DNA of 64,000 nt from Luscinia megarhynchos (lineage: Eukaryota; Chordata; Aves; Passeriformes; Turdidae), in contig JAPFBE010000002.1 in the NCBI GenBank assembly GCA_034336665.1, positions 38,915,406-38,979,405 of the forward strand, given 5' to 3'. Numbering within the stretch: the stretch's first letter is position 1; each line of letters begins with the position of its first letter. The translations under genes were made by a program, and so were the position numbers. Of this stretch, positions 1-12,800 are shown piece by piece. The notes under the pieces were generated by a model. That model did not search any database and was not told where the DNA came from. It saw nothing but the letters and a program-made list of their open reading frames with translations.

Positions 1-2591
1 GGAAAACTATTAATAATTATGCCTTTTACTTTTACACCCAGTTCTTCCCACCAAGAGTGGGGGGAAGAGTGAGCAATCAGATGCGTGATACTTAGCTGCC
101 AGCTGAGGTTAACCACAACTCCATCACTTGAAATTAGAGAATAACATTCAGTAAAACACTAGTAAGCCTCACCTTGAAATCATATCGTCCTGAATGTTTG
201 TCATTTCTCTGGTAAGCTTCCCCAGTGTTTCACTTTTATTCTTTATACTGTTCATATTAATGCTTTGGCTTACACCCACTGGACCTCAGAGGATGGCTTT
301 TTTCCACCCTCTATTATCATTTTTTCAGGTATATAGGTGTCTGGAGTGTTGGATCCCTCTTGTCTGTTTCCTGGATAAAAAAAGGTAGCCAGAGCTAATT
401 CTGAGGGTTTTTTTTCCACGCCTCTCTCCCTTTAAACCCCTGTATTTCATCCTCCCAGGTGTCAGGCAAACACACACTGTTTTTCTTCACACATTGACAC
501 AGAACACACATCAACATATATGCCTAAACATCAGTTTTACAATTACGGTTTTATCCTTCCCCGTATTGTAAACTCTGTTGTTAAAAAAAAAAAAAAAGGT
601 GAAAAAAAAAATCCAGAAGAAACCAAGTATTGTTTGTTTCTTTTTTTAATTTGGCTTCACGCTGAAAATTTAATTTACAAGCCATTCATGAGGAAAATGT
701 CCAGTTGGGCAGAATGAGCCATGATTGTGTAACTGCACTCAACACTTTTAGTGTATCATTTAGGTCCCTTTCAGTAAATCACCATACAGCTACTATAGCA
801 CAGTTTAAGCACCTACACCATATGCTCACTTCATCACACCCTGTAGTCCATTTTAACCTATCAGACAAGTAACAAGAGAAGAATACTCAAATTGAGGTAT
901 TTCCTTTAAAAATTTACTGATCACTGGCATTCAGAGGTAATGTTAAATCATAGTTTTAAACATTGAAAAAATGTACAAAAACCAAGTTAATTTTTAAAAA
1001 ATATTATCCTTAGTCTTCCATGCATGTTAATAAAAAATATAAAAATCAAATTTATAACACTGAAGCTATACCTTTCATTCTGCAAAAGTATTTCCACAAT
1101 TGGAGCCACAAGGTATGGTCATCTTTAGTACAATACTTGTTTTTGCTCTTCATTTTATGAAGTATAGTCAGTTCAGTGCAAAGGTAATAATCTATGTACA
1201 CATATCATTAGAGTCACATGAGGGAAATTTACAGCAGAAAATATGCATTTAGATCATTATTATCCAGTAGCACTATATATTGTTACAGATTTACACTGCA
1301 CATCCAAGGGCTCTTACAATAAAAATCTTTTTTTTTCTTTAAACACACCAGGTCTGTTTGAACAGCCTTGAAGTCATCAAGAGAAGTTGTACCACTAATG
1401 GAACAACCACGTGATACCTCACAAGTGAGTCCCTACAAAACAGCTTTCTGCTCTGTCAACACAGGTTTCCAGCTAAAGCATCCTTTTCATGGCAGTGCCT
1501 AACTCGGATTCAGTAGCAGTACAAGAAAGTTCAAAATGTTGATCATTTCAGTGTTAACTTTTTCGGTTTTGCATTTAAAGTTTCAAGTGTGTTCAAAACC
1601 ATTGTGATATTTTTTTTTCCCCAAAATATAAAAATTATATCCTCAATGCAAGTTCAACAACAGAGATCAAAACTATTATTTTTTCTGAGTTATTTGTCAG
1701 CTTGTTGATTACTCAATTTTGTTTTTCAAAAAAAGATGAATTAGTACCTGTGATCAAATTAGAAATGTCTCACACCTGGAGAGATGCTGGGAATTACAAA
1801 TAGGTTTAGAAAGTGGTCCCATTTAACAAATGTCAAATACTTTCAGCAAAACGCTGCAACATTTAAGTAGTATAATACATAATAGAAGGTTAGCTGATGC
1901 TGACTCTTGGTCCTCTTCCAGGAAACAAATTCTATCACTTCTAAAGAAATTTACTTCTGACTTCTATTTCTAACATTGCTGATTTACATGGACTCTTAAT
2001 ACCCTTACAGCAATCTGAAAAAGCAATATAAACAAATCACCAAACACAAACAACTATAGAGACAAGCAGCTGCAATGGGTTTGCTTTCTGACTAAGTATA
2101 TACAGTTGCTAAGGAGACATGTTTAACTTAAAGGAATTCTAATTCTCATATTTAAAAATACAATTTCATTTTTAGATGTTTACTTTAAAACTGCTTTTGT
2201 TGTCTGGAAAATACAGCACTGGCTAACCTAAATGTCCTTTTTGAAATATAAGAAATATTTTGCTTGAAGTTCATTATAAAAGCAAACATAGGACAAAAAA
2301 TATATACTTAGGCCATAAAAGATCTTTCAAAGTTTATTTCTTTAGCATTTAAAATACAAAATTGTATTCATGCTGGATAGTGAATAAAAGATGTATTTGG
2401 GTTTTCCCCATATACATTCATAGACTTAGAAACAACCTATTGTCAGATGAATTTCATTTCCAGTACCATGGTAGGATGAAAAGTGTCTGAGCATCAGCTT
2501 TTTTCAGTACCCATGAGGAGACTTTGTTTGCAATCACATTTATAGATCCTGCATTTTGAACATGGAAGTGAACAGGCTCACACTGAAAGAG

Positions 2592-2614
2592 ATATATATA
2601 TATATATATATATA
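2592..2614. repeat. (AT)n microsatellite
   Basis: 23 bp of perfect alternating A and T, about 7.1 kb beyond the LPCAT1 stop codon. Confidence 0.95.
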
Positions 2615-5600
2615 GCAAGTCAGGAGTCAATCCAATTTAAGGTTTTGCTGTAAACTTCTAATACTCCTAATTTAATATCTTGTTGCTCACGGGAACAAGG
2701 ACAAACTCATAAGCTCTTTGAGACCTGCTGTCACCTGGATACACCTGCAATGGTTGAAGTGTATGAAAAGAAAAAGCAGTTCTGTACCTGATGGCAGGCA
2801 TGAGCTAAATAGTACATGGGCTTTTAGTTTTGGGTAGCATTACTAGAACAGGACTCGAATATTCACCTGCTGCTCTCAGCTCAGGGAGAAAAGTCCATGA
2901 ATGTCACTTCAGCTTAAGAGGCAGAAGGGTCTCCCTCTCGCTTCAACAAGCCTGCAAAGGACTGACAGCACAAGCAAGAACTAGGGATCCAGTAAACTGA
3001 ATTCACCAGCCCAAGAGGCAGAAAAGATCCTTCTTTACTGTGGGAAGAGGCCAACTGCAGAATGAAAGCTTTGCTGCCATGCTGGGCATGGATGGGATTT
3101 TCTGCTTGCTGGTTCGGGATCAGAAGTTCAGTCTGATTTTTCTTCGGCTGACTTTGGCTCAGAACTGGCACTCTTAAATAACACCCCATTGATAGTATAA
3201 AAATAGAGTATTACAGAAGTCATGACTTTTTTTTTCTTGCTTCTGACATTTTTGGTCAAAGTGAAAAAAACTGAAATATAACACTCTACCAACAGATTAT
3301 CATACAGCACCTTTTTTGAGATCCCCAAGCTGTCTCAAGTGAGCTCTGATGTTCATATGGCTCTGTGCAACTTAGCTCAGAATAAAGCATGATAAATGTA
3401 TTCATAAAAAAATACCCCTAAGAGCTAAGTTATGTAACAGGAATAACTTACTGAGGTGCAATCAGTGCTACGGTGATTCTACTGTTTCTGTTCCCAGACA
3501 CTGATCATTTGAAAACTGTGAATACATCTATACCCCAAAGCTGGCCTGCAAAGGAGTACTCTGCTCTGCTACCCTGCTAAGGAAAGTAGAATAAACAGCC
3601 ACTGCCACCACACAACTGGTAAACTGGTCTTGCATAATAATCTTGCAAGAGAATCTAGGCAGCGTCAACCACTATGTAGAAATGTCTCAGCATATCTCAC
3701 AAAAACATAAACCCTCTATTTTATAAGCCTCTTATATCCTCTGCTCTCTTGGTATCACCCCCTTCAGTTTAATCACATTACACATGATAAAGCACATCAC
3801 AGCATCTGGGGAAAAAGAAGCTGCTTTTTACAAAACAAATCACTCTTCCACTTGAAGAAGTCAAAGTCTTTATTATCTTTAAAGAAACCTGGAATGTTTC
3901 CTAGAGAAAGAAACTGTTTTGACTTGATCACTAGGAGATGCAGGAAATACTCACAGACCCAGGTCCAAACACATCTAAAGAATGCCCTGTTTGCTGCTGT
4001 GTTCCCTCTGTAGTTTTACCTTAGTATTACCATTTATACATGGTTTGACCACAAGGTGTGGACCACATTGTATACCCAGTTCACCACCATAGCGATTCCA
4101 CAGAATTATCACCTTTGTGCCTCTGAGGTATGCTAGAGGGTTTTTACCTGCAAGAAGATCTTAGGGCTCTTGTCATGGTTTGAATACTTTTCTCCATAAT
4201 TCAAAGAAAAAAGGCAGGGTGAGAAGATGAAATCTCACTGTCTACACTGCCAGTGACCAAGACATTACTGGGATGTTGCAGTACTTTCAAAAAATCGCCT
4301 TCTGAGCAAAGACCACCCAGCTTAAATTTTACCTAGTCAGGACAGCAAAATTACCTGAATGAACACGTCAGCCTTTCTGCTCATATGTGAAACAGATCTT
4401 GCAGTTTTGCTGGACTGATCAATTAATAATATAATTAAGTAGTAATTAATTATCAACAGCACTGATGGGAACTCCTACTTTCTGTTTTGTATTCTTCCTT
4501 TTTTTAGGTAATGTTCTATTCAGAATAATTTGTTAATTTAAATTTTCCTAATCAGCTGAAGTTCAGATACCTGAAAAGTAGCAAACTCTTTGAAGTGTCT
4601 GGTTCACAAAGAACTTCCATGCCTCGATATGGCTTTAGGAGCCAGATTTGAATTTTGCTAATGTAGAACTCTTGGCCAGCATATTTGTCATTTCCTATTT
4701 CTAGAGCACTTATGAAAGCTCTGCTAGAGAAAAGAAACAGAGGCTTCATGTTAAGTAAAATGCAACATTTCACAAAGTCTTATGACCCACACTCTCACCT
4801 AAAGAAAAACTGAACTTAGTTGGTCAGAACGTTTAATGAGAATTTTGTTTGTTCTCCAGCCTAGTTTAGTCGTGTAACATACACAAAGCTGTGCTTACAG
4901 GTTTTCTTTTTCTAAGATCATAGGATCTACAGCATATGCTTCTAGAGTTCTGCAATTAGGATTTTTTTAAGCCAGGGCAGGTTTTTTGTTTGTTTTTATT
5001 TATTCTTTTTTATTTGTCCTTTAATGAGAATGCTATTTTCGAAGGAGCAGAGAGCAGGTGACTAAAACAGTTAATACCAGAAGCTATAGTTACCACATGG
5101 TAATATAAAAGTAGGAAGAATAATTTAATGCCTAAAGATGAACTTATCAGGGGACTCATAAATAAATAAAACCACACCTGCTTTAAGAATTTGTCAGATA
5201 TTAAAGTGCAATAATGACTTTTCCAGGAAAATATTTACTGCATTTTATGAATACAAAAATACTCCAACCACCCCAATGCTTTAATTAGCTAACAAAGGTA
5301 TTCAGCTTGCATGAAGATATTAATAAAGAGCTCTGTGTGACACTTAGCTGTTTACTTCTGGCAGCTGTGTCACTTAAAGAGGTTGCATCACTTCCCTACT
5401 GCACACGTGTCCTTTTCAACCCCTGTGACCTAAGGATTTATACCTAGAAAATGGGATTAGCAAACACACACACGTCTGCTTGCTATTTATCACACCTAGA
5501 TCATTCTAGCTACAATAAAATCAAAATATATAGTATAATTAATTAATATGAAACTAAATGTACAGCCTGGTTTCTCTATAAGGCCTATAAATTTCCTATG

Positions 5601-7706
5601 AAGCAATTTAAATTTATCTGCTACAACAGAAGACTCCCCCAAAAAACTGTAATAACACTTGCCATACTGTTTTGGAGACAGTGGTTTAAACACGCATTGC
5701 ACCTACTAAGTATTTGTTTGGTTTTAGTGGGGTTTCATTATGGTCGAAAAAATGTAAATGAAACAACAAAAAACCAAATCAACCCCCCCAAAACTTCAGA
5801 TATTTTGGATTTTGTGGTTTTCTGGGTAACTTTAAATACTTATTAGGCATATGAGAAGAGATACCCAGCAGAAGAGAGGCAGCCTTGGCTGGGTATCTCA
5901 TACAATATGTAAAAATTCAGGTTGATGCAAGAACTCTACTGGCAAGGGATGGCAGTGTTACATAAGAGTACAAAAATGCTCATCAGAAATGTCAAATGCC
6001 TTCACACCCCCTGCATTTTTTGTGAAAGGATAATTTAAGTTAAATAGTTGCAAAGAACCAAAGTAATTTCTGCATATGTCTCCGTGTAAATTTAGGGGGT
6101 GTTAATACTACCTGTTAAAATATAACAATCTGCCTATAAAATCAGTAATATTTTAATTGAAAGCATTCACATGTCATTGTTTGGTGAAGAGGTAAGTTTT
6201 CACTTCTACTGTGACTTTGCATCAAGTCACTGAAACTTGACTGTCACAACCCAGCTGCTCCACAGTGAGATGCCTCTAGAAAAGCTTCTCATTGGGATCT
6301 ACTGAAACACTCCTGCAGCTGGGGTTTGACGGATGAGTTTTAATGAGCTCTGTTGCAGTTATGTGATGTGTTCCAGGCCTCGGCCCTCAGGAGCCTGAGG
6401 TCACCACCCTGTGGTAATGTGGCTTCTCTCTCACTACAAGGCAGTCTAGTATTATATACTACAAATGCTAAAATTAATAGAATTATATTAATTAATCTCA
6501 GCTTTTGTGACATGATGTGTGATCGAACAATGTTTCCATGCAGGCTGATCCTTCATCCTACCATTCTTCCTATTATGTCTTTATCTCATTCAGTAATTTC
6601 TCAAAAGAGGGAGAATCACATTTCCTTCCAGAATCTGTTGTTTTGTCTTATGCCTTTTTTTTTTTTTCTTTAAATGATTTAATCCACCAATTTTTAAATG
6701 AGTTTTGATCTACCAGGAGTACTTGCTTGTGACTTGTTTTGGTCACTGGCCTCTCCAGCATCAGCTCTGGACTGAGCTCACTCGTGCACAGGATTTTCAG
6801 CACCTCTTCACCACACAATGTGACTGGTGCCTGTTTAAGGGACCAGCCCCTAAAGCCCTACTAGAGGCTGCAGCACCCTTCAATGCACTCTGTAAAGCTT
6901 CGATGCACACAAGTACAGCTATTACACTCATCACAGTTACAAAACACCTCACAAATAAAAATAGAAAAAGAAAGGCAATGAACCTATGGGCTTTTATAAG
7001 ACAGACCCCCCCAAGTTACTCACACCACACATGCAAATTAGACACAATCATTCTCAGGCAGCTTCAATCAGCTTTCTTTGCTCTTTCACAGATGTTGTCA
7101 ATGTATCTCTTCCTTTGGAGCTTCTCTCACTTCAGCGTTGTCCATGGGATTCTAAGCTTACCTGTTTCTTCTTTTCAGGCATGTGATGGGGAACTCGCTG
7201 TCCTTCCCTGCATTCTGAAATTCCCAAGCTCACATCCAAAGCAAGAGATAACTATCTTATATAGCCAGCTTGAGCCACATGCCCTTGTCTTGTAGAGACA
7301 GAGTATGTCCAGACTACACCTGCCTTCCCTTACATACTGTATAATTGCAGAAAACAGACCTCAGAGACATGTCCCTGTAACCCTGGGTCATGATCAACAA
7401 AATCAGTTGTCTCTATTGGAGCTGTCTTCTCTGTTTTCAGAAACTCCAGTGAAGGAAGGCAGGCTGTTCACGGCACTGAAATAACCCTTCTTCTTCGCTT
7501 AACAAGGTGTATGGTAAGAGACTTTTCCTAATGCTTAACTTGCCTTTTCAATTAATAGCCAGCATCTACCATCCTTGTGGAGAAGTGTCCTTTTTTTTCT
7601 CTATAGCAACTTTTTCCATATTTAAAGACTGTTCACATCTTCCTTCAGTCTCCTTTATATTAAAGGATATTATTGATCTCTTTTGAGTACTTTCTGTCCT
7701 CCAGAC

Positions 7707-7712
7707 TTTATT
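7707..7712 (-). other. Candidate poly(A) signal AATAAA
   Basis: Second AATAAA on the LPCAT1 strand, about 2.0 kb after the stop codon, a 3' UTR length that would be plausible for this gene. It also sits inside the apparent old CR1/L3-like relic, and there is no transcript evidence. Confidence 0.2.
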
Positions 7713-8168
7713 CAGTTACACCCCATCTCTCTCAGGTGCCCCAATAGGAACAGGTACCTCAGGTAAGACCTTATCACATCTTACTAACACAGAAATACCA
7801 CCCTGCTTCTCACAGACCACATGCTGATGCATCCCTCCATCATGAGGATCTTTTCTGCAGCAAAGAGTTAACAGTGCTCAATTTGACATATTCTGTGCTA
7901 TCCCTGCCTCAAGATATTACTGCACAGTAATACTCACTACCCCCTCTTTGTATCTGACTATTCTTATTTAAGTGTAGTTTCTCATATGTCTTATTTTTTT
8001 AATCAATTTCTCCTATTTTTCATGATCAGTTTTAATTCAAATCTTGCCAGCCAGTCTGCTGCTGCCCTGTGAGCTTGGCTTTCGCTACCTAGATAAACCA
8101 AAAATTGAATTATTACCTCCATATACCTCCATAAAGGATCTTTTCTTACAGTTTTTCCTCCTACCCTC

Positions 8169-8174
8169 TTTATT
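8169..8174 (-). other. Candidate poly(A) signal AATAAA
   Basis: Plus strand TTTATT reads AATAAA on the LPCAT1 strand, about 1.5 kb after the stop codon. Hexamers like this are common by chance in AT-rich DNA, and this one lies within the apparent CR1/L3-like relic. Confidence 0.2.
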
Positions 8175-9486
8175 AAAGCCAGTTCCAGTTTGGAGACCTG
8201 CCACATCTAGCTGGGGATTTCTAATGACACATTCCAATACCCTAATGAGCTTTAAAACACCTCCTGCTATTTGAAAAATAGTTATAAAAGCATTTGGTAC
8301 AAACAGATGTCTTTTGCTAAAATTCTTCCCTTTCAAATCTAGTTTTAAATTCCTTTGTGGAAGACTCAAATCTCAATAGTTCTCCATGCATAAAACCCTA
8401 CAAAACTAGTCAAAAATTACTCAAAAGGTTTTTTTTTGTTTGGAAGCAGAGTTGCCATCACAGTTATTCTGTAAGAGTCCTCTTTCCTACTGCTTTGAGG
8501 CTTTTGTCATGTTTCCTAATCAATGAATCTCTGGGCTTTATAATAATCTAGATTTTTCCTCTGAGACCTCCAGTAGCAGTTAAGGTATCTGGCTTTACAA
8601 AAGGAACCATAAGTCTTACTAATACAAGTGTGGTGGGTTTTTTTAACAGTTCTAAACTATTCTATATGTTCTATGAAGTACATATAATGTTGCTATAGAT
8701 ATTTAACTAGCACTTCTCCATGATAGTCTGCAACTTGTTGCTGGCTTGGCCTCTGAAGTGACTGCAACCTTTTCCAACTTGTGCTGATACTCCAAAGTTT
8801 TCATGATGTATTCCATGCTATTTACCCGTACAGCTTGCTACAAAAGAAACCTGTGATTCCTGATAAATCTAAATCAAATATAGCTCTGTAAACATCTCCC
8901 ATAAAATGTTGTGTGGACATGATTTGAATTGGTCATAAGAGAAAAGCACAAACAGTTCAGTTATGTATTTTCAAACAGTATGTGGCATGTTAGTTTTGAA
9001 AGAATTCATATTTAATTGCATCCGGAAGATTACAGTAGAAAAGTGTTGGGGTGAGAGATAAGGAGCCTTTCCTTTTCATTCTACCATGGAAAGAGAAACA
9101 ACTTTGTCATTCAGCAATAAAAATAAAAAGTAATCCTTAGCAAGTTTTTGTATTACTGTTTCCAAACTGTTCACTGAAACCAAAACAAAGGGCCAAAGTA
9201 TGCTTGCCTTGCTCAAGAGAATAATCCCACCGAAATCAACAAGACTATTAGATATGGACAGCAAAGTTTGGCCCCAAATTAACATCCCCATAACTAGGGA
9301 AAACACTAATCACCAAAGTGCACTTTACACCATAGTAGCTACAGTTTCTTTATACATGCACAGTTTGTGCGACACTTTGTACATGGAACTAGCCAATGGA
9401 ATATAAATAAGTTGTGCCGCTTCCTCTTAAATATGAACATTAATAATGAAGCACATTCACATTTTTGCCTTTCAAAGACCTTTCCA

Positions 9487-9530
9487 AAAAAAAACAAAAA
9501 CAAAAACAAAAACCCCAAAAAAACACCTTT
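9487..9530. repeat. A/C-rich low-complexity tract
   Basis: An A run followed by CAAAAA-type units and C runs on the plus strand, close to the LPCAT1 stop codon. In the mRNA it would be a U/G-rich stretch early in the 3' UTR. Confidence 0.85.
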
Positions 9531-9702
9531 CCCAAAGTAACCTGGAACATGTTGTTAAATACAGCACATTATGATTTAAAGATGGTATTCAGGTAGAACT
9601 TTCACACACAAAATTGGTATTTGCTGTATAATTGGAGTGACTTATGAAAATCCCAAGAAAATACAACCCTCTCACCAGGAGAGGAAGGTAACAGTTGTAG
9701 TG

Positions 9703-9887
9703 TTAATTCAGTTTCTTCTGCAAGGGCTTCCTTCGATCTCCACTGCTGTCAGGGCTGAAGTCAGTACAGATACCATTAGGAGCAGAAAGAGATGAAGTCT
9801 CCAAACTGCTCTCAGCTCCCATCTGATCAGCATAGAGATATTCTTCTGCAAAGTGTGGGTGCAACACAGCAAATGTGTAGAAGTCAT
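9703..9887 (-). CDS. LPCAT1: LPCAT1 coding exon 14 (C-terminus, stop)
   Basis: 185 nt of coding sequence including the TAA at 9703-9705. Acceptor is a T-run ending TTTTTTTTAG. It completes D428 and encodes residues 429-488: [20 protein letters not shown], a Ser-rich linker, [17 protein letters not shown], then [10 protein letters not shown]. The last four residues KKLN fit the KKXX ER-retrieval signal (human KKLD), as expected for an ER membrane enzyme. The exon continues into a 3' UTR whose end I cannot fix. Confidence 0.97.
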
Positions 9888-12800
9888 CTAAAAAAAATTA
9901 TTGCACAGAATCAGCTCTTTGAAACAGAAGGATGCTAAATTTGAATACTTACACATATATAATCACATGATTTCTTTGGAGAAAAATAGCAGCAGTTAAC
10001 ATAATGCTATCCCCAGTGCTTGTTTTAGGTTCTCAGCATAAGTTTACCACATCCGCAGAGCTGAGATGCTGCAAAGAGTTATCTAAGCCCTCTGAAAACA
10101 CTTCAGGCCAGAGCTAAGCTGTATGAAGGGGTAAACAGGCTCAGATTTGTATTAAAATGCATGATGAGCACCACACACCCTGACACAGCATTTCATTATT
10201 CACTAGGGAAGTACAGAAGCCCTCCAGCTGAAGATCTCTGAACATCAAGAGTAGTCATTTCTTAAATTCTTAAAACTCTTTTGCAAACATGCCCTTTAAC
10301 GCTTTGCACTCAGTTTGCTTCAACCTAACACCGTCATGGCTGCCTTCTGCTTTCAAGAAAGATTTCAGCATTTTAGAAGTCTCAATATTTTAGGGAATAA
10401 TATTGAGGAGATAATTTATAACACAGGAAAAAATTCCTGATTTTAATGTTGGATAACAACAGGATAATAAAAAAAGCCAGATCAATTATTGGGGGAGTGG
10501 GGAAGCCTTAACATCAAGAAGTAACATTTTGTGTTGAAAATCAGACACAAACTTTGTCTCAATTTGCCCATATAACTTTATTCAGATAAGATTTAAACAC
10601 AAGATACCATATAGGATCCAAGCAACAAGAAACTATTCTTATAATGTAAACTGACACTAGAAAAATCTGGATGTGAATGTTTTCACTAATTCAGGCACCT
10701 ACAGTGTATCACACCTCCCACTCAAATTCACTGTGCTATCCCAGAAGAGCTCATGATCAGATGATGATGTGAATTCCCCAGAGAGCAGAGCAGAGCAGAT
10801 GACACCTGAAGAAGCCTTTCAAAGGAGTGCCTCCTACAAATGGGCAGGTATGGAAGAAGGGAAACACTGCAGCTTTCCCCTCTCTGCCACTCTTTGAGAT
10901 TACATAATTTTTCAATACTGCAAAAGGCAAGGGAATGCCATATGGCTTACAGGGGCACTGAAGTTGTAGGGCAACCCTACCTCTGAACTGTTGCAAAGGG
11001 ATAGGCAAGGAAAAGGCAATAAACAACTTCATCCTTCCACTCAAAAATGTGGGTATCCTTTTATCCACAGTTTATACAGATCTAGAGCATTCTGGACCTA
11101 TAACTTCAATGAAAGTTGATGAAGTTTAGGTCATGAAAACAAATATTACCATCTATGTTGAAAAATTATGTACAACAGGCTGAAGGATCATATAAATGAT
11201 AAGGTGTTCATGAGGAAAGGAGAATCCAAATTGAACAGAGTAATCTTTTGGATAGATCTCAGTAAGCAGACATTTTGGGTCCTGCTGAAATAAGTCCTGA
11301 AAGTATTAAGAATATTTATTGAAGCTGTACTCAGCAGACTGCAATGAAAAGTGTTTGGAATCCCATTTGCCTTATAAGAAATGTGAAACAAGGCGATGTA
11401 GAAAGAACCAGCTGTTCCAGCATAACTTCTAATCACAGGTCTCATCTTGGAGTTCAAATTAAAAGCAACTGTGAAGCATTAGACTGAAGGAAAAGAACAC
11501 CTCAGTCATTAACCTGGGGAAGAAGGTGACTTCTCACCTCCAATAAAAACAGGAGACATAAAGAAAGAACCCAAAGTGGGGTTAAGACTCACATTTACAT
11601 CTTCACACTAAGTATGCATATGTACTACAAGAAGTTTTTCCCATACCCTTGAAATACCCTCCTAACTACTTGATGCTCTTCCTGGAAGCTCTGTTTTCAT
11701 TGATCTTCCCTAGTTTTCGTTTCCACTAAGATAAATCATAGGATAATCCTGTGGTTAATATATAATTATTTTAAGCAAATAATTCTTCCTTTCCTGATTC
11801 TTCATCCATAGATACTGTGAGTATGGCCAATTCCCCTGTTTTTTTTCTGGCTACAGCAAGCCAGGCAGTCTTCAGAACACTTTCACAGATAGACAATTCA
11901 ATCAAGAGCTGGTGCAGAGTTTTCTAGAATTTGACATGCCCTTCTAGAGAACCTATTTAAACTCTCCACAATCATGTCTTAAGACTGATCAATCTTGCCT
12001 CTATCTATATTAGACTAAAAGAATATGCTTTGCAATCAAAGTACATCAGAATAACTAAGCCAACTACACACTCTTTAAGAGCACTGATACATAGATCTTG
12101 GCAACCATGCAACAAAAATACAGATTTCCAGTAACTCAATCTAGTTACACAATCTCGATTTTGCTCTTGATTATTCTGTTTACCTGCAAGCTGAGCTCTT
12201 CCTTTGGGATGAGATCTGTGGCATTAAGGACTCTGCCGTGAGTGCAGCGATTCAGGTTTGATGCCTTAGGTATTTTGTCTTTTGTTCTTACAAGTAAGAC
12301 TCAAATTAATATTCCTGCTTTAAATTCCAACACCCTAGAAAGGAGATTGTCAGTAGACCTCTGCTGTGTGGATCTAAAGTAATATTAGTTCCACCAGACA
12401 CAATGTTTTGATTTCTCAGAACTTGTCTGGACTTTATTTTCAGACCCAGGTGGTCCGCAAGTTTTTTCATGACTCCTATCTAGTAACTAAGTGCAACAAA
12501 TTGAGCATGTGTGAAGTTCCATACATTCTCAGGAAAGGCAAGAGGTTGAATGTTTATGGCAGGAACTTAAGATAGAAATGCCATACCAGAAATTTATTTG
12601 CAACTTCTAATTCTCTAATCTAATAAATTGGATATTTAGTCCTACTATTAAATTTGCAGATATGTTAAAATGACATGTTTCTGTTATAAAATGAGCACTT
12701 CTCTCAGAAAAAGCACAAGAAAAGTTTCAAAGAAATTGTGTGAACATCATCCTACTACCTACTTTGTGTTGCATCTCAAAAAACTGTTCTTGACTATAGG

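Larger units (their letters stand above)
7610..8280 (-). mobile_element. Ancient degenerate CR1/L3-like LINE relic
   Basis: The plus strand reads like a diverged antisense copy of the 3' half of old amniote CR1/L3 elements: a CACATCTTCCTTCAGTCTCC-type block near 7632, a GGTACCTCAGGTAAGACC-type block near 7755, a block around ATGATCAGTTTTAATTCAA near 8022, and later blocks in the expected order. Indels and substitutions break any reading frame. The match is from memory of the family pattern, so boundaries are approximate. Confidence 0.5.
1..9702. other. LPCAT1 3' UTR and downstream intergenic DNA
   Basis: No coding exon is recognisable here on either strand. The part next to 9702 must be LPCAT1 3' UTR, but its end is not evident. 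In mammals the neighbour beyond the LPCAT1 3' end is SLC6A3; no SLC6A3-like exon is visible. ORFs of 60-196 codons here look like chance: no recognisable motif and ordinary AT-rich composition. Other content: an AT microsatellite, an A/C tract at 9487-9530, and an old CR1/L3-like relic at about 7610-8280. Confidence 0.7.

Noticed and set aside
2914..3189. 91-codon minus-strand open frame in a less AT-rich patch downstream of LPCAT1.
   Set aside because: No family resemblance, and no acceptor or donor that would link it to a gene.
4165..4260. GTCATGGTTTGAATACTTTT-type sequence resembling the start of some bird LTR elements.
   Set aside because: Only a short, imprecise similarity with no second matching block, so not called as a repeat.
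6705..7295. 196-codon open frame on the plus strand.
   Set aside because: No recognisable domain, ordinary low-complexity vertebrate composition, no flanking splice or promoter support.
1..9702. A search for SLC6A3 exons expected beyond the LPCAT1 3' end from mammalian gene order.
   Set aside because: No transporter-like segment was visible in either strand; the gene is probably further away.
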